NCBI RefSeq assembly: GCF_900094795.1
Contig: NZ_FMBC01000028.1
Span: 1-64,000 of the forward strand
Reading direction: 5' to 3'
From: Kosakonia oryziphila
GTDB lineage: Bacteria > Pseudomonadota > Gammaproteobacteria > Enterobacterales > Enterobacteriaceae
DNA: 64,000 bases
The notes under the pieces were generated by a model. That model searched no databases. It was not told where the DNA came from and saw nothing but the letters and a program-made list of their open reading frames with translations. Numbering within the stretch: the first letter of the stretch is position 1; each line of letters opens with the position of its first letter. Shown here piece by piece: positions 1 to 11,241 of this stretch. Made by a program: the position numbers and the translations under genes.

Positions 1-348
1 TGACGCTGAGAAGCCGGAAACCCGAACTGGTGGAACAGGAACTGTGGGGAGTTGTACTGGCCTACAACCAGCTGCGTTTTATGATGACGCAGATGGCCTG
101 CAGCCTGAAAGGAGTGGAGCCTTATCAGATAGGTTTTAAGCAGGCGAGTCTTTATCTGACGGCCCAACTGAGTATCCTGCCGGCAGTAGCGCCGGGTAAA
201 ATACCAAAGCTAATCAAAGAAATACTGGATATGGCAGAGAGCTTTGTCCTGCCACCACGTAGGGTAAGACATTACCCAAGAGCGGTAAAAAAGAAGCCGC
301 AACGTTACGCGTTACGGCTACCTTCAAAAGCTTAACTGACAAGCATTA
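1..348 (+). mobile_element. Right end of an IS4-family insertion sequence (left part outside window)
   Basis: The first 348 bases are the 3' part of a transposase gene followed by a terminal inverted repeat. The repeat lies at 331-348 and overlaps the transposase stop codon. Read on the opposite strand it begins TAATGCTTGTCAGTTAAG, which resembles the remembered IS4 terminus (TAATGCCGATCAGTTAAG). The sequence just outside (349 onward) is half of a hairpin followed by a run of T, as if the element had landed in a terminator. The left end and any target duplication lie outside the window, so element length and intactness are unknown. Confidence 0.8.
3..335 (+). CDS. IS4-family transposase, C-terminal part (partial)
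   Basis: The frame is open at the left window edge and ends in TAA at 333-335, giving the last 110 codons. The visible text (LRSRKPELVEQELWGVVLAY, then a block around VEPYQIGFKQASLYLTAQLS and a basic tail PRAVKKKPQRY) is typical of the end of IS4-type DDE transposases. The catalytic aspartates are upstream of the window. The stop codon lies inside the right terminal repeat, the usual IS4 arrangement. Whether the gene is complete cannot be judged. Confidence 0.8.
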   Translation, partial: TLRSRKPELVEQELWGVVLAYNQLRFMMTQMACSLKGVEPYQIGFKQASLYLTAQLSILPAVAPGKIPKLIKEILDMAESFVLPPRRVRHYPRAVKKKPQRYALRLPSKA

Positions 349-375
349 CAGCCGAAAGCTGCGGATTTTTTTTGC
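349..375 (+). terminator. Hairpin plus T-run just outside the IS4-family end
   Basis: CAGC-CGAAA-GCTG followed by CGGA and eight T residues. The stem is short, and the following CGG lacks a partner on the left, where the insertion sequence ends. This suggests a longer terminator (CCGCAGC...GCTGCGG) cut by the insertion. This is inference; an empty-site comparison would settle it. Confidence 0.35.
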
Positions 376-559
376 CTGTCCTGTGTCAATGTTTGTCGCG
401 TTTATAATATTCACGCATTGAAATTTCACGGTGCTACTTATAAAGTGGTACCTGCGCTACGGATATGAAAAGCGGTTTTAAAACCTTATAAGTCATTAAG
501 TTAATGCTATTTTGTCGTTGGTTTATTAACCAATGTTTGCCGCAAATAAGGGAGGAAAT

Positions 560-733
560 ATGTTTATCTCATGGTACTGGCTTCTGGCGATCGTCATCGT
601 CGTTTTCGGCTATGTCCACGTACTTAGACGTCATTGCAAAGCCTGCCGCCACGATCGCGAAGCGATTTATAAAGCTTACCAACGGGTGCTCGAAGAGCTG
701 AAGAAAACTCGCCGCGTCGGGCAGAGCGAATAA
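560..733 (+). CDS. Small single-pass membrane protein, unrecognised
   Basis: A 57-residue protein starting at ATG 560 behind a strong ribosome-binding site (GGAGGA at 551-556). Residues 2-20 (FISWYWLLAIVIVVFGYVH) form one hydrophobic segment. The rest is charged and basic with CKAC and a likely cytoplasmic helix (AYQRVLEELKKTRR). A longer reading from 533 exists, but its extra residues precede the ribosome-binding site and are unlikely to be translated. I do not recognise the family. It stands alone between the insertion sequence and the zupT remnant. The good ribosome-binding site and clear membrane segment make it a plausible real gene; function unknown. Confidence 0.6.
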   Translation: MFISWYWLLAIVIVVFGYVHVLRRHCKACRHDREAIYKAYQRVLEELKKTRRVGQSE

Positions 734-767
734 GACGCGCCAGCTTTCAGCAAGAGTGTCCCAATCA

Positions 768-997
768 TTAGCCGCTAAACCCCATTGCCTGCAACGCCAC
801 CAGGCTTAAGCCCATCACCGACATACCGCGCTGCGTTTTGAACCTGTTGCCGCGTAAACCGGCCCGGCAACCGCAAGTCCTTCAGGAATATTGTGCAACG
901 TGACCGCAAAGGCGATACCGAAGCCTAATTCCAGGTCGTTACTGGCGGTCACATAGGTAGCGGTGCCTTCCGGAAAGTTGTGGAGGCTGATACCCAG
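768..997 (-). pseudogene. zupT: zupT remnant (zinc transporter), internally and N-terminally deleted
   Basis: Reading the minus strand from 997, the text [20 protein letters not shown] continues through [20 protein letters not shown], the two metal-binding HNxPEG segments of ZIP-family ZupT. After TGSKR the sequence jumps in another frame to [19 protein letters not shown] and a stop at 768-770, which matches the ZupT C-terminus. The stretch between these two parts (several membrane helices) and the whole N-terminal third are missing, and the junction is out of frame. Position next to ygiD matches zupT in E. coli. It cannot make a transporter. Confidence 0.85.
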
Positions 998-1110
998 CTG
1001 CTTACATTCAAAATTACTGATGATCTTCATCATGGTTATCTGAGTTCTTCACACCATGAAAAGGCGTAATGTATCGTTATCAAATCGATACAATCAGTAA
1101 GGATATCACC

Positions 1111-1899
1111 ATGTCTGCACCTCGTATGCCAGCACTGTTCCTGGGCCATGGTAGCCCGATGAATGTTCTGGAAGATAACGTTTATACCCGCGCCTGGGGA
1201 ATGTTAGGCGAGACGCTGCCGCGCCCGAAAGCGATAGTGGTGGTATCCGCCCACTGGTTTACCCGTGGCACTGGCGTTACCGCGATGGAAGCGCCGAAAA
1301 CTATCCATGATTTCGGTGGCTTCCCACAGGCGCTGTACGATACTCATTATCCGGCACCGGGATCGCCGGAACTGGCTCAGCACCTGGTTGATTTACTGGC
1401 ACCTGTACCCGTTGTGCTTGATAAGGAAGCCTGGGGTTTTGACCACGGTTCCTGGGGCGTGCTGATTAAAATGTACCCGAATGCCGACATCCCGATGGTA
1501 CAGCTCAGTATCGACAGCACGAAACCAGAGGCATGGCACTTTGAGATGGGCCGCAAGTTGGCGGCGCTGCGTGATGAGGGCGTTATGCTGGTGGCCAGCG
1601 GCAACGTGGTGCATAACTTGCGTACCGCGCGCTGGAATGGTGAAAGTACGCCGTATCCGTGGGCCACATCGTTCAACGATTATGTGAAAGCGAATCTCGC
1701 CTGGCAGGGGCCGGTTGAGCAGCATCCGCTGGTAAATTACCTCGATCATGAAGGCGGATCGTTGTCTAGCCCAACGCCGGATCACTACCTGCCGCTGCTG
1801 TATGTGCTGGGCACATGGAACGGCATCGAGGCTATTACTATCCCGGTAGATGGTATTGAGATGGGTTCGCTGAGTATGCTTTCGGTTCAGGTTGGTTAA
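1111..1899 (+). CDS. ygiD: 4,5-DOPA-extradiol-dioxygenase-like protein YgiD
   Basis: A 262-residue member of the LigB-type extradiol ring-cleavage dioxygenase family, very close to E. coli YgiD. Zinc/iron ligands typical of the family are visible: His13 in GHGSPMN, His48 in VSAHWF, the His in ASGNVVHN, and the His in YLDHEGG. E. coli YgiD is reported to open the ring of L-DOPA. The start at 1111 (ATGTCTGCACC) fits the family N-terminus and has AAGGA upstream; the reading frame runs back to 1069 but without a comparable site. Divergent from the zupT remnant. Physiological substrate is uncertain in enterics. Confidence 0.93.
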   Translation: MSAPRMPALFLGHGSPMNVLEDNVYTRAWGMLGETLPRPKAIVVVSAHWFTRGTGVTAMEAPKTIHDFGGFPQALYDTHYPAPGSPELAQHLVDLLAPVPVVLDKEAWGFDHGSWGVLIKMYPNADIPMVQLSIDSTKPEAWHFEMGRKLAALRDEGVMLVASGNVVHNLRTARWNGESTPYPWATSFNDYVKANLAWQGPVEQHPLVNYLDHEGGSLSSPTPDHYLPLLYVLGTWNGIEAITIPVDGIEMGSLSMLSVQVG

Positions 1900-2092
1900 A
1901 CAAAGGGTGGCTCTGGCAGCCCCCCTTTCATTGTCACCCCTAAACCATCTCCTGGGGCGGTGGTGATGGATCCTGTAAGGCTTATAGCCTGAAGAATGCC
2001 CATGCCGGAATATCTCTGCTTACTCGCCACAAGTAATAAAAGGAGACAAACCGACATGGGGCATTATTGGCATCACGGCGATGTTTCTTAGG

Positions 2093-3253
2093 TTATTCGG
2101 TAAAAATATGCGGATAGAAACGAGACAGATCCTGGGTGATCAGTGCGCGATCTTCACGAATGCCGATTCCTGCTGGCTGATCATTGATCAGCCAACTGCC
2201 GATTAGCGTATAACTGTCGCCGAATTTTGGCAGCGGGTGGAACTGCTGCACAATCATGCCCTCCTCGCCGTATGGCCCTTCAACGGCCTCGACCATTTTT
2301 CCGTTCTCAATGATCGATACATTTGCGCCTTCACGGGAGAAAATCGGTTTCACGACGTACTTTTCCATCTGCGGATAATCGTCTTCGGCAAAGTACGCAG
2401 GCAGCAGATTGGGGTGATTGGGAAACATCTCCCACAGCAGTGGCAACAGCGCTTTATTGGAAATAATGCTCTTCCAGGCGGGTTCGAGCCAGCGAACACC
2501 GGCATCTTCAAGCTTGGTGGAGAACATTTCGCGCAGCATGTATTCCCACGGATAAAGCTTGAACAGGTTGCCAATCACCTGATCCTGAAGATCGGTAAAC
2601 TGGCCTTTCTCGCCAAGACCGATATCCTCGATATAGAGGAACTCCGACGCCAGCTCCGCTTCTGCTGCGCAATCCTGCAAATACTGCACGGTACCGCGAT
2701 CTTCAACAGTATCCCGGCAGCAGGTGAAGTGCAGCAACTGGAAACCGTGCTGTTCGCGAAGCTCGGCGAAACGCGCAATAAGCTGTTCTTGCAGGCTGTT
2801 GAATTGATCGCTGCCCGCTGGCAGTTTTCCGGCGTTGAGCTGGTCTTCCAGCCAGATCCACTGGAAAAAAGCAGCTTCATACAGAGACGTCGGCGTATCT
2901 GCATTATTCTCCAGCAATTTGGGCTCGTCCACACCATCCCAGGCGAGATCGAGACGCGAATAGAGCGAGGGTTGCTGTGTTGCCCAGGACTGGCGTACAA
3001 AGCCCCAGGTGTGCTTTGGAATGCGGAATTTAGCCATCAGTTCGTCGCTGGCAACCACTTTTTCCACCACTTTCAGGCACATCTGGTGCAGCTCGGCGGT
3101 GACCTCTTCCAGCTTCTCGACCTGAGCAAGCGTCAGCTTGTAGTACGCTTCTTCACACCAGTACGGTTCTCCGTACATGGTGTGAAAATTAAAACCATAT
3201 TCGGTGGCTTTTTCTCGCCAGTCCGGGCGCTCGGTAATTGCGATTCTTTCCAT
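2093..3253 (-). CDS. ygiC: Glutathionylspermidine-synthase-like ATP-grasp protein YgiC
   Basis: 386 residues, the same length as E. coli YgiC and colinear throughout ([20 protein letters not shown] at the start, [10 protein letters not shown] at the end). Belongs to the GSP-synthase C-terminal ATP-grasp family; the segment [18 protein letters not shown] near residue 305 is the ATP-binding core with the phosphate-contacting lysine. The family forms an amide bond between an acid and an amine, but YgiC lacks the amidase domain of Gss and its substrates are not known. The ATG at 3253 follows three upstream in-frame codons (ATGATGGTC) and is chosen by homology. It lies directly downstream of ygiB, likely co-transcribed with it. 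Confidence 0.93.
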   Translation of the reverse strand: MERIAITERPDWREKATEYGFNFHTMYGEPYWCEEAYYKLTLAQVEKLEEVTAELHQMCLKVVEKVVASDELMAKFRIPKHTWGFVRQSWATQQPSLYSRLDLAWDGVDEPKLLENNADTPTSLYEAAFFQWIWLEDQLNAGKLPAGSDQFNSLQEQLIARFAELREQHGFQLLHFTCCRDTVEDRGTVQYLQDCAAEAELASEFLYIEDIGLGEKGQFTDLQDQVIGNLFKLYPWEYMLREMFSTKLEDAGVRWLEPAWKSIISNKALLPLLWEMFPNHPNLLPAYFAEDDYPQMEKYVVKPIFSREGANVSIIENGKMVEAVEGPYGEEGMIVQQFHPLPKFGDSYTLIGSWLINDQPAGIGIREDRALITQDLSRFYPHIFTE

Positions 3254-3258
3254 GACCA

Positions 3259-3927
3259 TCAACCGCCCATTGAACGGGTTGGCGTACCGCTGACGCTACG
3301 CTGCATCGTGTTCTGCTTCGCAACCGACTCACCAAATCCGCCACGGGTTACCGTGGTTGTGGTCGCCGGTTTTGGTGCCATGGCCGTTTTCGGTACGGTC
3401 ATGGTGCGGCCCGGCTGCGCTGCGCCATAGCCTTTCCCGGATGCATCGGTGTACTGACCATAAGCCGGGCTTGCCGGATTACGGGAGCTGAACAGCGGTT
3501 GCTGGGCAAAGCCTGCGCCACCACCCATCAGGCGGCCCATCATATAGCCTGCCATCAGCGGCATCCAAAAGCTGCCGCCGGATTGTGCCTGCGCCTGATT
3601 TTCCGGCGCCGTGCCTGCCTGAACAGGGGTCTGCTGACACTGGCCTTCGCCAAATTCAGCAACACAGGCTTCGCGCGTTGCGTACTTCGGTGCCGTACGC
3701 TCAGCTTCTTTCAGCGCGTTGTTGTAAGCGGCTTTACATTCCGCGCTTTTCCCCGGATTTGCCGACGAACAGTCGTCCGCATTCTGGTACAGGGAAACCG
3801 TTTCGTCGCTTTTTTCACAGCCCGCCAGCATGAAAACGGCAGTCACCGCCAGTGCTACAGGCGTTAAATGACGTGCGCTCCAGCTTTTGCGGAACGTCGC
3901 ATGTTGAATGTTTTTTGTCCGTTTCAT
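3259..3927 (-). CDS. ygiB: DUF1190 lipoprotein-like protein YgiB
   Basis: 222 residues with a positively charged start, a hydrophobic segment ([16 protein letters not shown]) and a lipobox-like LAGC with Cys37, so probably an envelope lipoprotein. The middle is rich in Gly, Met and Gln ([20 protein letters not shown]) and the C-terminus in Thr, Ser and Gly. Start at 3927 is supported by AGGAAG a few bases upstream; the frame also runs to 3954. Colinear with E. coli YgiB. Lies between tolC and ygiC on the same strand, as in the E. coli tolC-ygiB-ygiC transcription unit. Function unknown. Confidence 0.92.
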   Translation of the reverse strand: MKRTKNIQHATFRKSWSARHLTPVALAVTAVFMLAGCEKSDETVSLYQNADDCSSANPGKSAECKAAYNNALKEAERTAPKYATREACVAEFGEGQCQQTPVQAGTAPENQAQAQSGGSFWMPLMAGYMMGRLMGGGAGFAQQPLFSSRNPASPAYGQYTDASGKGYGAAQPGRTMTVPKTAMAPKPATTTTVTRGGFGESVAKQNTMQRSVSGTPTRSMGG

Positions 3928-4027
3928 TGTTATCTTCCTGGATCCCAAAGGCATACGTAAAACGCTCAGGATAGAGGATGAGTGGTTGAAATTAAAGCGA
4001 GGAGGGGAGGACTTTACGTTGCCTTAC

Positions 4028-4056
4028 GTAAAAACGGGGGCTGGATTGCCCCCCGT
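4028..4056 (-). terminator. Rho-independent terminator after tolC
   Basis: On the minus strand a GC-rich stem (ACGGGGG paired with CCCCCGT, loop of about nine) is followed by TTTTTACG. It lies 17 bases past the tolC stop and may only partly stop transcription, since ygiB-ygiC continue on the same strand. Confidence 0.7.
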
Positions 4057-4072
4057 TGCTGATCGGTGCTGC

Positions 4073-5509
4073 TTAGCGTTTAACTTTGGTGCGTGCTGCG
4101 GCAGGTTGTACGTTGCCGTTGAAGTTATCAACGCTGGCATCCTGCTGCGGGTTCTCCGGCGCCACGCTTTCCGGCGTGGTAGAGACGTTTTTACCCAGCG
4201 CATTGTTCAGCGCCAACAGATCCTGCTCGTTCAGCGTACCCAAAGCTGATTTGATATTTAACTGATTAATCAGATAGTTGTAACGTGCGCTTGAGAGCTG
4301 TTGCTTGGCATTATACAACGTGGTTGTCGCATTCAGTACATCTACAATGGTACGCGTACCCACGGAATAACCTGCTTCCATCGCATCCAGAGAGCTTTGG
4401 GCAGAAACAACTGCTTGTTTGTAGGCGTTGATACTGCTGATAGACGCGTTTACGTTGTTGAAAGAGGAGCGCACGTTCTGTACGACGCTACGATGCGCGC
4501 TTTCCAGTTGTTCACTTGCGCCAACAAAGTTGTACTGTGCTTGTTTCACCTGCGAATTCACCTGACCGCCCTGATACAAGGGGAGTGAGAATTTCAGGCC
4601 GACTTTGTTTTGACCGGCATTCACATCGTCATATTGCGACGTATTGGTTTTTGAACCGCTGTAGGACGTGTTAGATACACCCGTGGAGGCCGTCAGGTCC
4701 AGGGTCGGGAGATGGCCATCCTGAGCCTGGCGGATTTGCTCGCGGGCCAGATCCTGGCTCAGACGCGCCTGTAGCAGCGTCAGGTTACGGTTTTCCGCTT
4801 CCTTCAGCAGCGCATTAACTGCCTGCGGTTTGTCCGTTTTGAAATTGTCGACATTCAGCGACGCCAGTTCCGGATAGTAGTTGCCAGTCACCTGACGCAG
4901 TGCTTCCACCGCGTTGTCGAGGTTATTACGCGCGGTGACTTCATTCGCCAGTACGGTATCATACTGTGAACGAGCGTTCTGTACGTCGGTAATGGCGACC
5001 AGGCCAACATTGAAACGCTGAGTGGTTTGATCCAACTGGCGATAGATCGCCTGTTTCTGCGCTTCGGTGTAGGAAAGTGCGTCGATGGCACTCAGTACGT
5101 TGAAGTAGGCCGTCGCGGTGTTAAGAATCAACGTTTGCTGGTTGGTCTGCCAGGTCACATCCTGAATACCTGCGGTTTTTTCCTGTACCGTCAGCGCACG
5201 CCATTTTGACATATCAAAAATGGTCTGCGTCAATTGCAGAGAGGCGCTGGTAGCGTTGGAGTTCACGCCTTTGCTGTCACGGTAGCCGTTGGCATAATCG
5301 TAATCTGCACCCAAACCGAGCTGAGGCAGTAACGGGCTGCGCGCTTCGTTAATTTTCTCGAAAGCGGCGTCGCGGTCCGCTGCGGATTTACGCAGGTCCG
5401 GGTTACTTAAGCGTGCCTGCTGATAAACCTGCAGCAGGTTTTCTGCCTGGCTCATGGTGCTGAAACCTGTCAGGCTCAGACCGATAAGGAGGGGGAGCAA
5501 TTTCTTCAT
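4073..5509 (-). CDS. tolC: Outer-membrane efflux channel TolC
   Basis: 478-residue precursor of the trimeric outer-membrane exit duct used by AcrAB, other RND pumps and type I secretion. The signal peptide MKKLLPLLIGLSLTGFSTMS ends in QA|E, giving mature ENLLQVYQQA. The two structural repeats of the OEP family are present (SLQLTQTIFDMSKWRA and LKFSLPLYQGGQVNSQ strands). The C-terminal tail is shorter and unlike the E. coli one, as is common. ATG 5509 is preferred over an in-frame ATG six bases upstream because AAGGA sits at the right distance only for 5509. A mar/sox/rob-type box lies in the promoter region. Confidence 0.98.
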   Translation of the reverse strand: MKKLLPLLIGLSLTGFSTMSQAENLLQVYQQARLSNPDLRKSAADRDAAFEKINEARSPLLPQLGLGADYDYANGYRDSKGVNSNATSASLQLTQTIFDMSKWRALTVQEKTAGIQDVTWQTNQQTLILNTATAYFNVLSAIDALSYTEAQKQAIYRQLDQTTQRFNVGLVAITDVQNARSQYDTVLANEVTARNNLDNAVEALRQVTGNYYPELASLNVDNFKTDKPQAVNALLKEAENRNLTLLQARLSQDLAREQIRQAQDGHLPTLDLTASTGVSNTSYSGSKTNTSQYDDVNAGQNKVGLKFSLPLYQGGQVNSQVKQAQYNFVGASEQLESAHRSVVQNVRSSFNNVNASISSINAYKQAVVSAQSSLDAMEAGYSVGTRTIVDVLNATTTLYNAKQQLSSARYNYLINQLNIKSALGTLNEQDLLALNNALGKNVSTTPESVAPENPQQDASVDNFNGNVQPAAARTKVKR

Positions 5510-5596
5510 TTGCATTCCTTGTTGTGAAGCAGTATTAGCGCTGGTCTAAATTGGAAAAAATAATCGCCGATTCTAGCAGAAACGGACACCGCTTAA

Positions 5597-5615
5597 GCTT
5601 GGCGTTACGTGCCAT
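5597..5615 (-). promoter_or_regulatory. Mar/Sox/Rob-type box upstream of tolC
   Basis: Read on the minus strand the 19 bases ATGGCACGTAACGCCAAGC fit the known marbox consensus (AYnGCACnnWnnRYYAAAY) with one mismatch. It lies about 90 bases upstream of the tolC start codon, as expected from known activation of tolC by MarA, SoxS and Rob. Confidence 0.7.
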
Positions 5616-5715
5616 TGGCGTAAATTTGCACCAATCTATCACATAGCGCTTGAAACGATAATGAAACAGGCTTGAAATCTACAGTTTTGTCATTATTTCG
5701 AATGAGATGCCGCCA

Positions 5716-6348
5716 ATGAATCAGCCAGTAACATCCCCTGTGACTTTCACAAAAAACGATGTAGAAATTATTGCACGAGAAACGCTGTACAGCGGTTTTT
5801 TTTCGCTCGATCTTTACCGTTTTCGCCACCGTTTATTTAATGGTGAAATGAGCGGCGAAGTGCGTCGTGAAATTTTTGAACGCGGCCATGCCGCAGCCTT
5901 GCTACCCTTTGACCCAGTGCGCGACGAAGTTGTGCTGATCGAACAGATCCGTATTGCGGCATTTGATACCAGCGAAAGCCCGTGGCTGCTGGAGATGGTC
6001 GCCGGTATGATTGAAGAGGGCGAAAGCGAAGAAGACGTTGTGCGCCGTGAGGCTGTAGAAGAGGCGGGCTTAACCGTTGGGCGCGCAAAAAAAGTATTGA
6101 GCTATCTGGCAAGCCCTGGCGGTACCAGCGAGCGTTCCGCCGTCTTTGTCGGTGAAGTGGATGCCACTCAGGCCGAAGGTGTTCATGGTCTGGTGGATGA
6201 AAACGAAGATATTCGGGTTCATGTGGTGAGTCGGGAGCAGGCTTACCAGTGGGTAGAAGAGGGGAAAATCGATAACGCAGCATCTGTCATCGCCCTGCAA
6301 TGGCTGCAACTGCATCATGAGAGCTTACGAAACGAGTGGAAAAAATGA
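5716..6348 (+). CDS. nudF: ADP-ribose pyrophosphatase NudF
   Basis: 210 residues. Splits ADP-ribose to AMP and ribose 5-phosphate. The Nudix box is intact ([23 protein letters not shown], with the REVEEAG-type metal site near residues 105-118). ATG 5716 gives eight residues before VTF, exactly as in E. coli; an upstream ATG at 5707 is possible. First gene of nudF-yqiB-cpdA; its stop overlaps the yqiB start (ATGA). Divergent from tolC. Confidence 0.95.
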   Translation: MNQPVTSPVTFTKNDVEIIARETLYSGFFSLDLYRFRHRLFNGEMSGEVRREIFERGHAAALLPFDPVRDEVVLIEQIRIAAFDTSESPWLLEMVAGMIEEGESEEDVVRREAVEEAGLTVGRAKKVLSYLASPGGTSERSAVFVGEVDATQAEGVHGLVDENEDIRVHVVSREQAYQWVEEGKIDNAASVIALQWLQLHHESLRNEWKK

Positions 6349-6767
6349 AGCGCTATACACCTGACTTCCCTGAAATGATGCGCCTGTGCGAAACCAATTT
6401 CGCTCAGTTGCGTCGTCTGTTGCCGCGTAATGATGAAGCGGGCCAAACGGTGAGCTATCAGGTGACTAACGCGCAATACCGGTTAACGATAGTAGAAGCG
6501 ACGCGTTATACGACGCTGGTGGAAATTGAACAGACGGTGCCTGCCGTGAGTTACTGGAGCCTGCCGTCTATGACGGTACGCTTGTACCACGACGCGATGG
6601 TCGCTGAAGTGTGTTCAAGTCAGCAGATCTTTCGTTTCAAAGCACGTTATGATTATCCTAATAAAAAGTTGCATCAACGCGACGAAAAGCATCAAATTAA
6701 TCAGTTTCTGGCCGATTGGCTACGTTACTGTTTAGCACATGGAGCAATGGCGATTCCGGTTTGTTAG
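6345..6767 (+). CDS. yqiB: DUF1249 protein YqiB
   Basis: 140 residues beginning [20 protein letters not shown], nearly identical to E. coli YqiB along its length ([20 protein letters not shown], ending HGAMAIPVC). No catalytic motif or membrane segment is obvious. The start codon overlaps the nudF stop, indicating translational coupling. Function unknown; conserved position with nudF and cpdA suggests a housekeeping role. Confidence 0.93.
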   Translation: MKRYTPDFPEMMRLCETNFAQLRRLLPRNDEAGQTVSYQVTNAQYRLTIVEATRYTTLVEIEQTVPAVSYWSLPSMTVRLYHDAMVAEVCSSQQIFRFKARYDYPNKKLHQRDEKHQINQFLADWLRYCLAHGAMAIPVC

Positions 6768-6791
6768 CGTCATGAAACCTAAGGACACCAT

Positions 6792-7619
6792 TTGGAAAGC
6801 CTGTTAAACCTCTCTCTGGCCGGTGAGTCCAGAGTCAGGGTCTTACAAATTACTGATTCTCACCTGTTTGCCGAAAAGCACGAGACGCTGTTAGGGGTCA
6901 ATACCTGGGAAAGTTATCAGGCGGTACTGGAGGCTATCCAGGCCCAGCAGCGCCCTTGCGATCTGATCGTCGCCACTGGCGACCTGGCACAGGATCACTC
7001 CGCTGCGGCTTATCAGCATTTTGCTGAAGGCATCGCAAGATTCTCTGCGCCTTGCGTATGGTTACCGGGTAATCACGATTTCCAGCCCGCCATGTACAGC
7101 GCATTGCAGGATGCGGGAATATCCCCTGCAAAACGCGTATTTATCGGCGAACGCTGGCAAATTCTGCTGCTGGATAGCCAGGTATTTGGCGTCCCGCATG
7201 GTGAATTGAGTGAATTTCAGCTTGAGTGGCTGGAGAATAAACTCTCCGACAGCCCGGATCGGCATACTTTGCTGTTGCTTCACCATCATCCGCTGCCATC
7301 TGGCTGTAGCTGGCTCGATCAGCACAGCCTGCGTAACGCGGGCGAACTGAATAATGTGCTTCAGCACTTCCCGAAAGTGCGCTACCTGCTGTGCGGGCAT
7401 ATTCACCAGGAGCTGGATCTCGACTGGAATGGCCGCCGCCTGCTGGCGACGCCGTCAACCTGCGTGCAGTTCAAACCGCACTGTGCCAACTTTACGCTCG
7501 ATACCGTTGCACCGGGCTGGCGTTGGCTGGATCTCTACGATGACGGAACGCTACATACTGAAGTCTGTCGGCTGGAGAGCACGCAGTTCCGCCCCGATAC
7601 GGCTTCCGAAGGTTACTAG
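6792..7619 (+). CDS. cpdA: 3',5'-cyclic-AMP phosphodiesterase CpdA
   Basis: 275-residue metallophosphoesterase that hydrolyses cAMP and so tunes CRP activity. Metal-site motifs in order: D22 and H24 in QITDSH, GDLAQD, GNHDFQ, LLLLHHHP and LCGHIHQE. TTG start behind AAGGACACCA; the family N-terminus (MESLLNL) supports it. The stop codon is unusual: the coding part ends TAC, then TAG, where TA is target sequence and the final G is the first base of an inserted 265-bp element. The insertion therefore changed the original TAA of a cpdA/yqiA TAATG overlap into TAG without changing the protein. Confidence 0.96.
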   Translation: MESLLNLSLAGESRVRVLQITDSHLFAEKHETLLGVNTWESYQAVLEAIQAQQRPCDLIVATGDLAQDHSAAAYQHFAEGIARFSAPCVWLPGNHDFQPAMYSALQDAGISPAKRVFIGERWQILLLDSQVFGVPHGELSEFQLEWLENKLSDSPDRHTLLLLHHHPLPSGCSWLDQHSLRNAGELNNVLQHFPKVRYLLCGHIHQELDLDWNGRRLLATPSTCVQFKPHCANFTLDTVAPGWRWLDLYDDGTLHTEVCRLESTQFRPDTASEGY

Positions 7620-7883
7620 GCTGTGTCCCGTAATTGGTCGTGGTGGCGACGCTGGGTACAACGCGCGTTGTCAAGGCGGAGGATGCAGGGCATAGTGGGC
7701 CTGTGTTCAAGTCCGACAACGCAGAGAACGCGCTTTTTAAACGCGTCCCGAAGGGCTGAGGCCATTTTTACGCATGACTGCGTTGCTCACGGCTCATTTG
7801 GGTCCCCAAACGTCGCCGTTTGCGCCTTGCCCTGCGTAAAAATGACCATCAGCGCCACTCGTGCACAATTAAGGGACACAGCC
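7619..7883. mobile_element. 265-bp MITE-like inverted-repeat element, copy 1
   Basis: A non-coding block bounded by terminal inverted repeats: left GGCTGTGTCCCGTAATTG, right the same inverted with one mismatch (AATTAAGGG instead of AATTACGGG). It is flanked by TA on both sides (7617-7618 and 7884-7885), as expected for transposition into TA by IS630/mariner-type transposases. Copy 2 at 61674-61938 has the same length and differs at five positions that I could see. Inside are further palindromes: ACAACGCGCGTTGT, TTTGGGTCCCCAAA, and a 15-bp arm pair starting GGCCATTTTTACGCA. No transposase is encoded; the open frames within it are not conserved genes. It separates cpdA from yqiA, which overlap in E. 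coli. Confidence 0.85.
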
Positions 7884-7885
7884 TA

Positions 7886-10395
<2,510 letters not shown>

Positions 10396-10406
10396 TAAAT
10401 CCCATC

Positions 10407-10440
10407 ACGAAAAAGGGATGCCTGGCGCATCCCTTTTAAT
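10407..10440. terminator. Terminator between parE and hutG
   Basis: AAAAGGGATG-CCTGGCG-CATCCCTTTT is a near-perfect stem with A-rich and T-rich flanks, so it can stop transcription from both sides of the convergent parE/hutG pair. Confidence 0.8.
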
Positions 10441-11241
10441 TTAGCGGCCCAGGTTTTGGTCGCTCCACGCAAGCGCTGTGTTTATCAGGGCACTCAGCAG
10501 TTCGCGAAAGCGTTCGCTCTTCTCTTCGGAGAATGCAAAGCTCGTTTCATCCATGTAGCAGCACTGCGCCACTTCCAGTTGTACCGCATGGATGTTCTGT
10601 TGCGGTGCGCCGTAATGGCGGGTGATATATCCGCCTTTAAAGCGGCCGTTGAGCACGTTGGTGTAGTGCGGAAACGCGTCGCAGCAGTCCAGTAATACGC
10701 GGCTCAGCTCCGGCGCGCAGCTTGCCCCATCGGCCGTGCCGAAATTCAGATCCGGCAGTTTGCCCTCAAACAAACGCGGAACCACCGATTTGATGGAGTG
10801 CGCATCCCACAGCAACACGTAGCCGAAGGTGTCGCGCAACCGCGCCAGCTCCTGCGCCAGCGCCTGGTGATAAGGCTGCCATATATTGTGCAAAATGGCG
10901 GTTTTCATGGTGTCATCTGGCGCTTTGCCCGATTCGAACAGCGGTTCGCCGTCAAAAAAAGTCCCCGGGAACAGGCCGGTGGTCGCCGTGCTGTATAGCG
11001 GTTTGTCATCCGCCGGGCGGTTTAAATCCACTACATAGCGGGAATAGCTGGCGCTCAGCATGCTGGCGCCAAGCTCGCGAATCGGCTGATACAGCAGCGG
11101 AATATGCCAGTCCGTATCCTCCAGGCGCTGCGCCCGCGCGGTAAGACTGCAGGCGATCTCTGGCGTCAGTTGCGTGCCTGGATGGGGCATGCTGACCAGC
11201 AGTGGCAGCCGACCCTGATGTAATTCAAATCCGTTAGTCAT
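10441..11241 (-). CDS. hutG: N-formylglutamate deformylase HutG
   Basis: 266 residues of the N-formylglutamate amidohydrolase (FGase) family. Hydrolyses N-formylglutamate to glutamate and formate, the last step of the five-step histidine pathway. Visible features: [41 protein letters not shown] and [11 protein letters not shown], with the metal-binding His residues of the family. It is not the arginase-like formiminoglutamase also called HutG, which fits the presence of hutF. The ATG at 11241 overlaps the end of hutI, so hutU-hutI-hutG form one transcription unit. Confidence 0.92.
   Translation of the reverse strand: MTNGFELHQGRLPLLVSMPHPGTQLTPEIACSLTARAQRLEDTDWHIPLLYQPIRELGASMLSASYSRYVVDLNRPADDKPLYSTATTGLFPGTFFDGEPLFESGKAPDDTMKTAILHNIWQPYHQALAQELARLRDTFGYVLLWDAHSIKSVVPRLFEGKLPDLNFGTADGASCAPELSRVLLDCCDAFPHYTNVLNGRFKGGYITRHYGAPQQNIHAVQLEVAQCCYMDETSFAFSEEKSERFRELLSALINTALAWSDQNLGR

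Noticed and set aside
2056-2091. Tiny frame MGHYWHHGDVS behind AAGGAG
   Set aside because: Eleven codons, no conservation that I can judge; too short to support.
2237-3430. 397-codon open frame on the plus strand
   Set aside because: Entirely antisense to ygiC and part of ygiB, both clearly conserved on the minus strand; the translation shows no family features.
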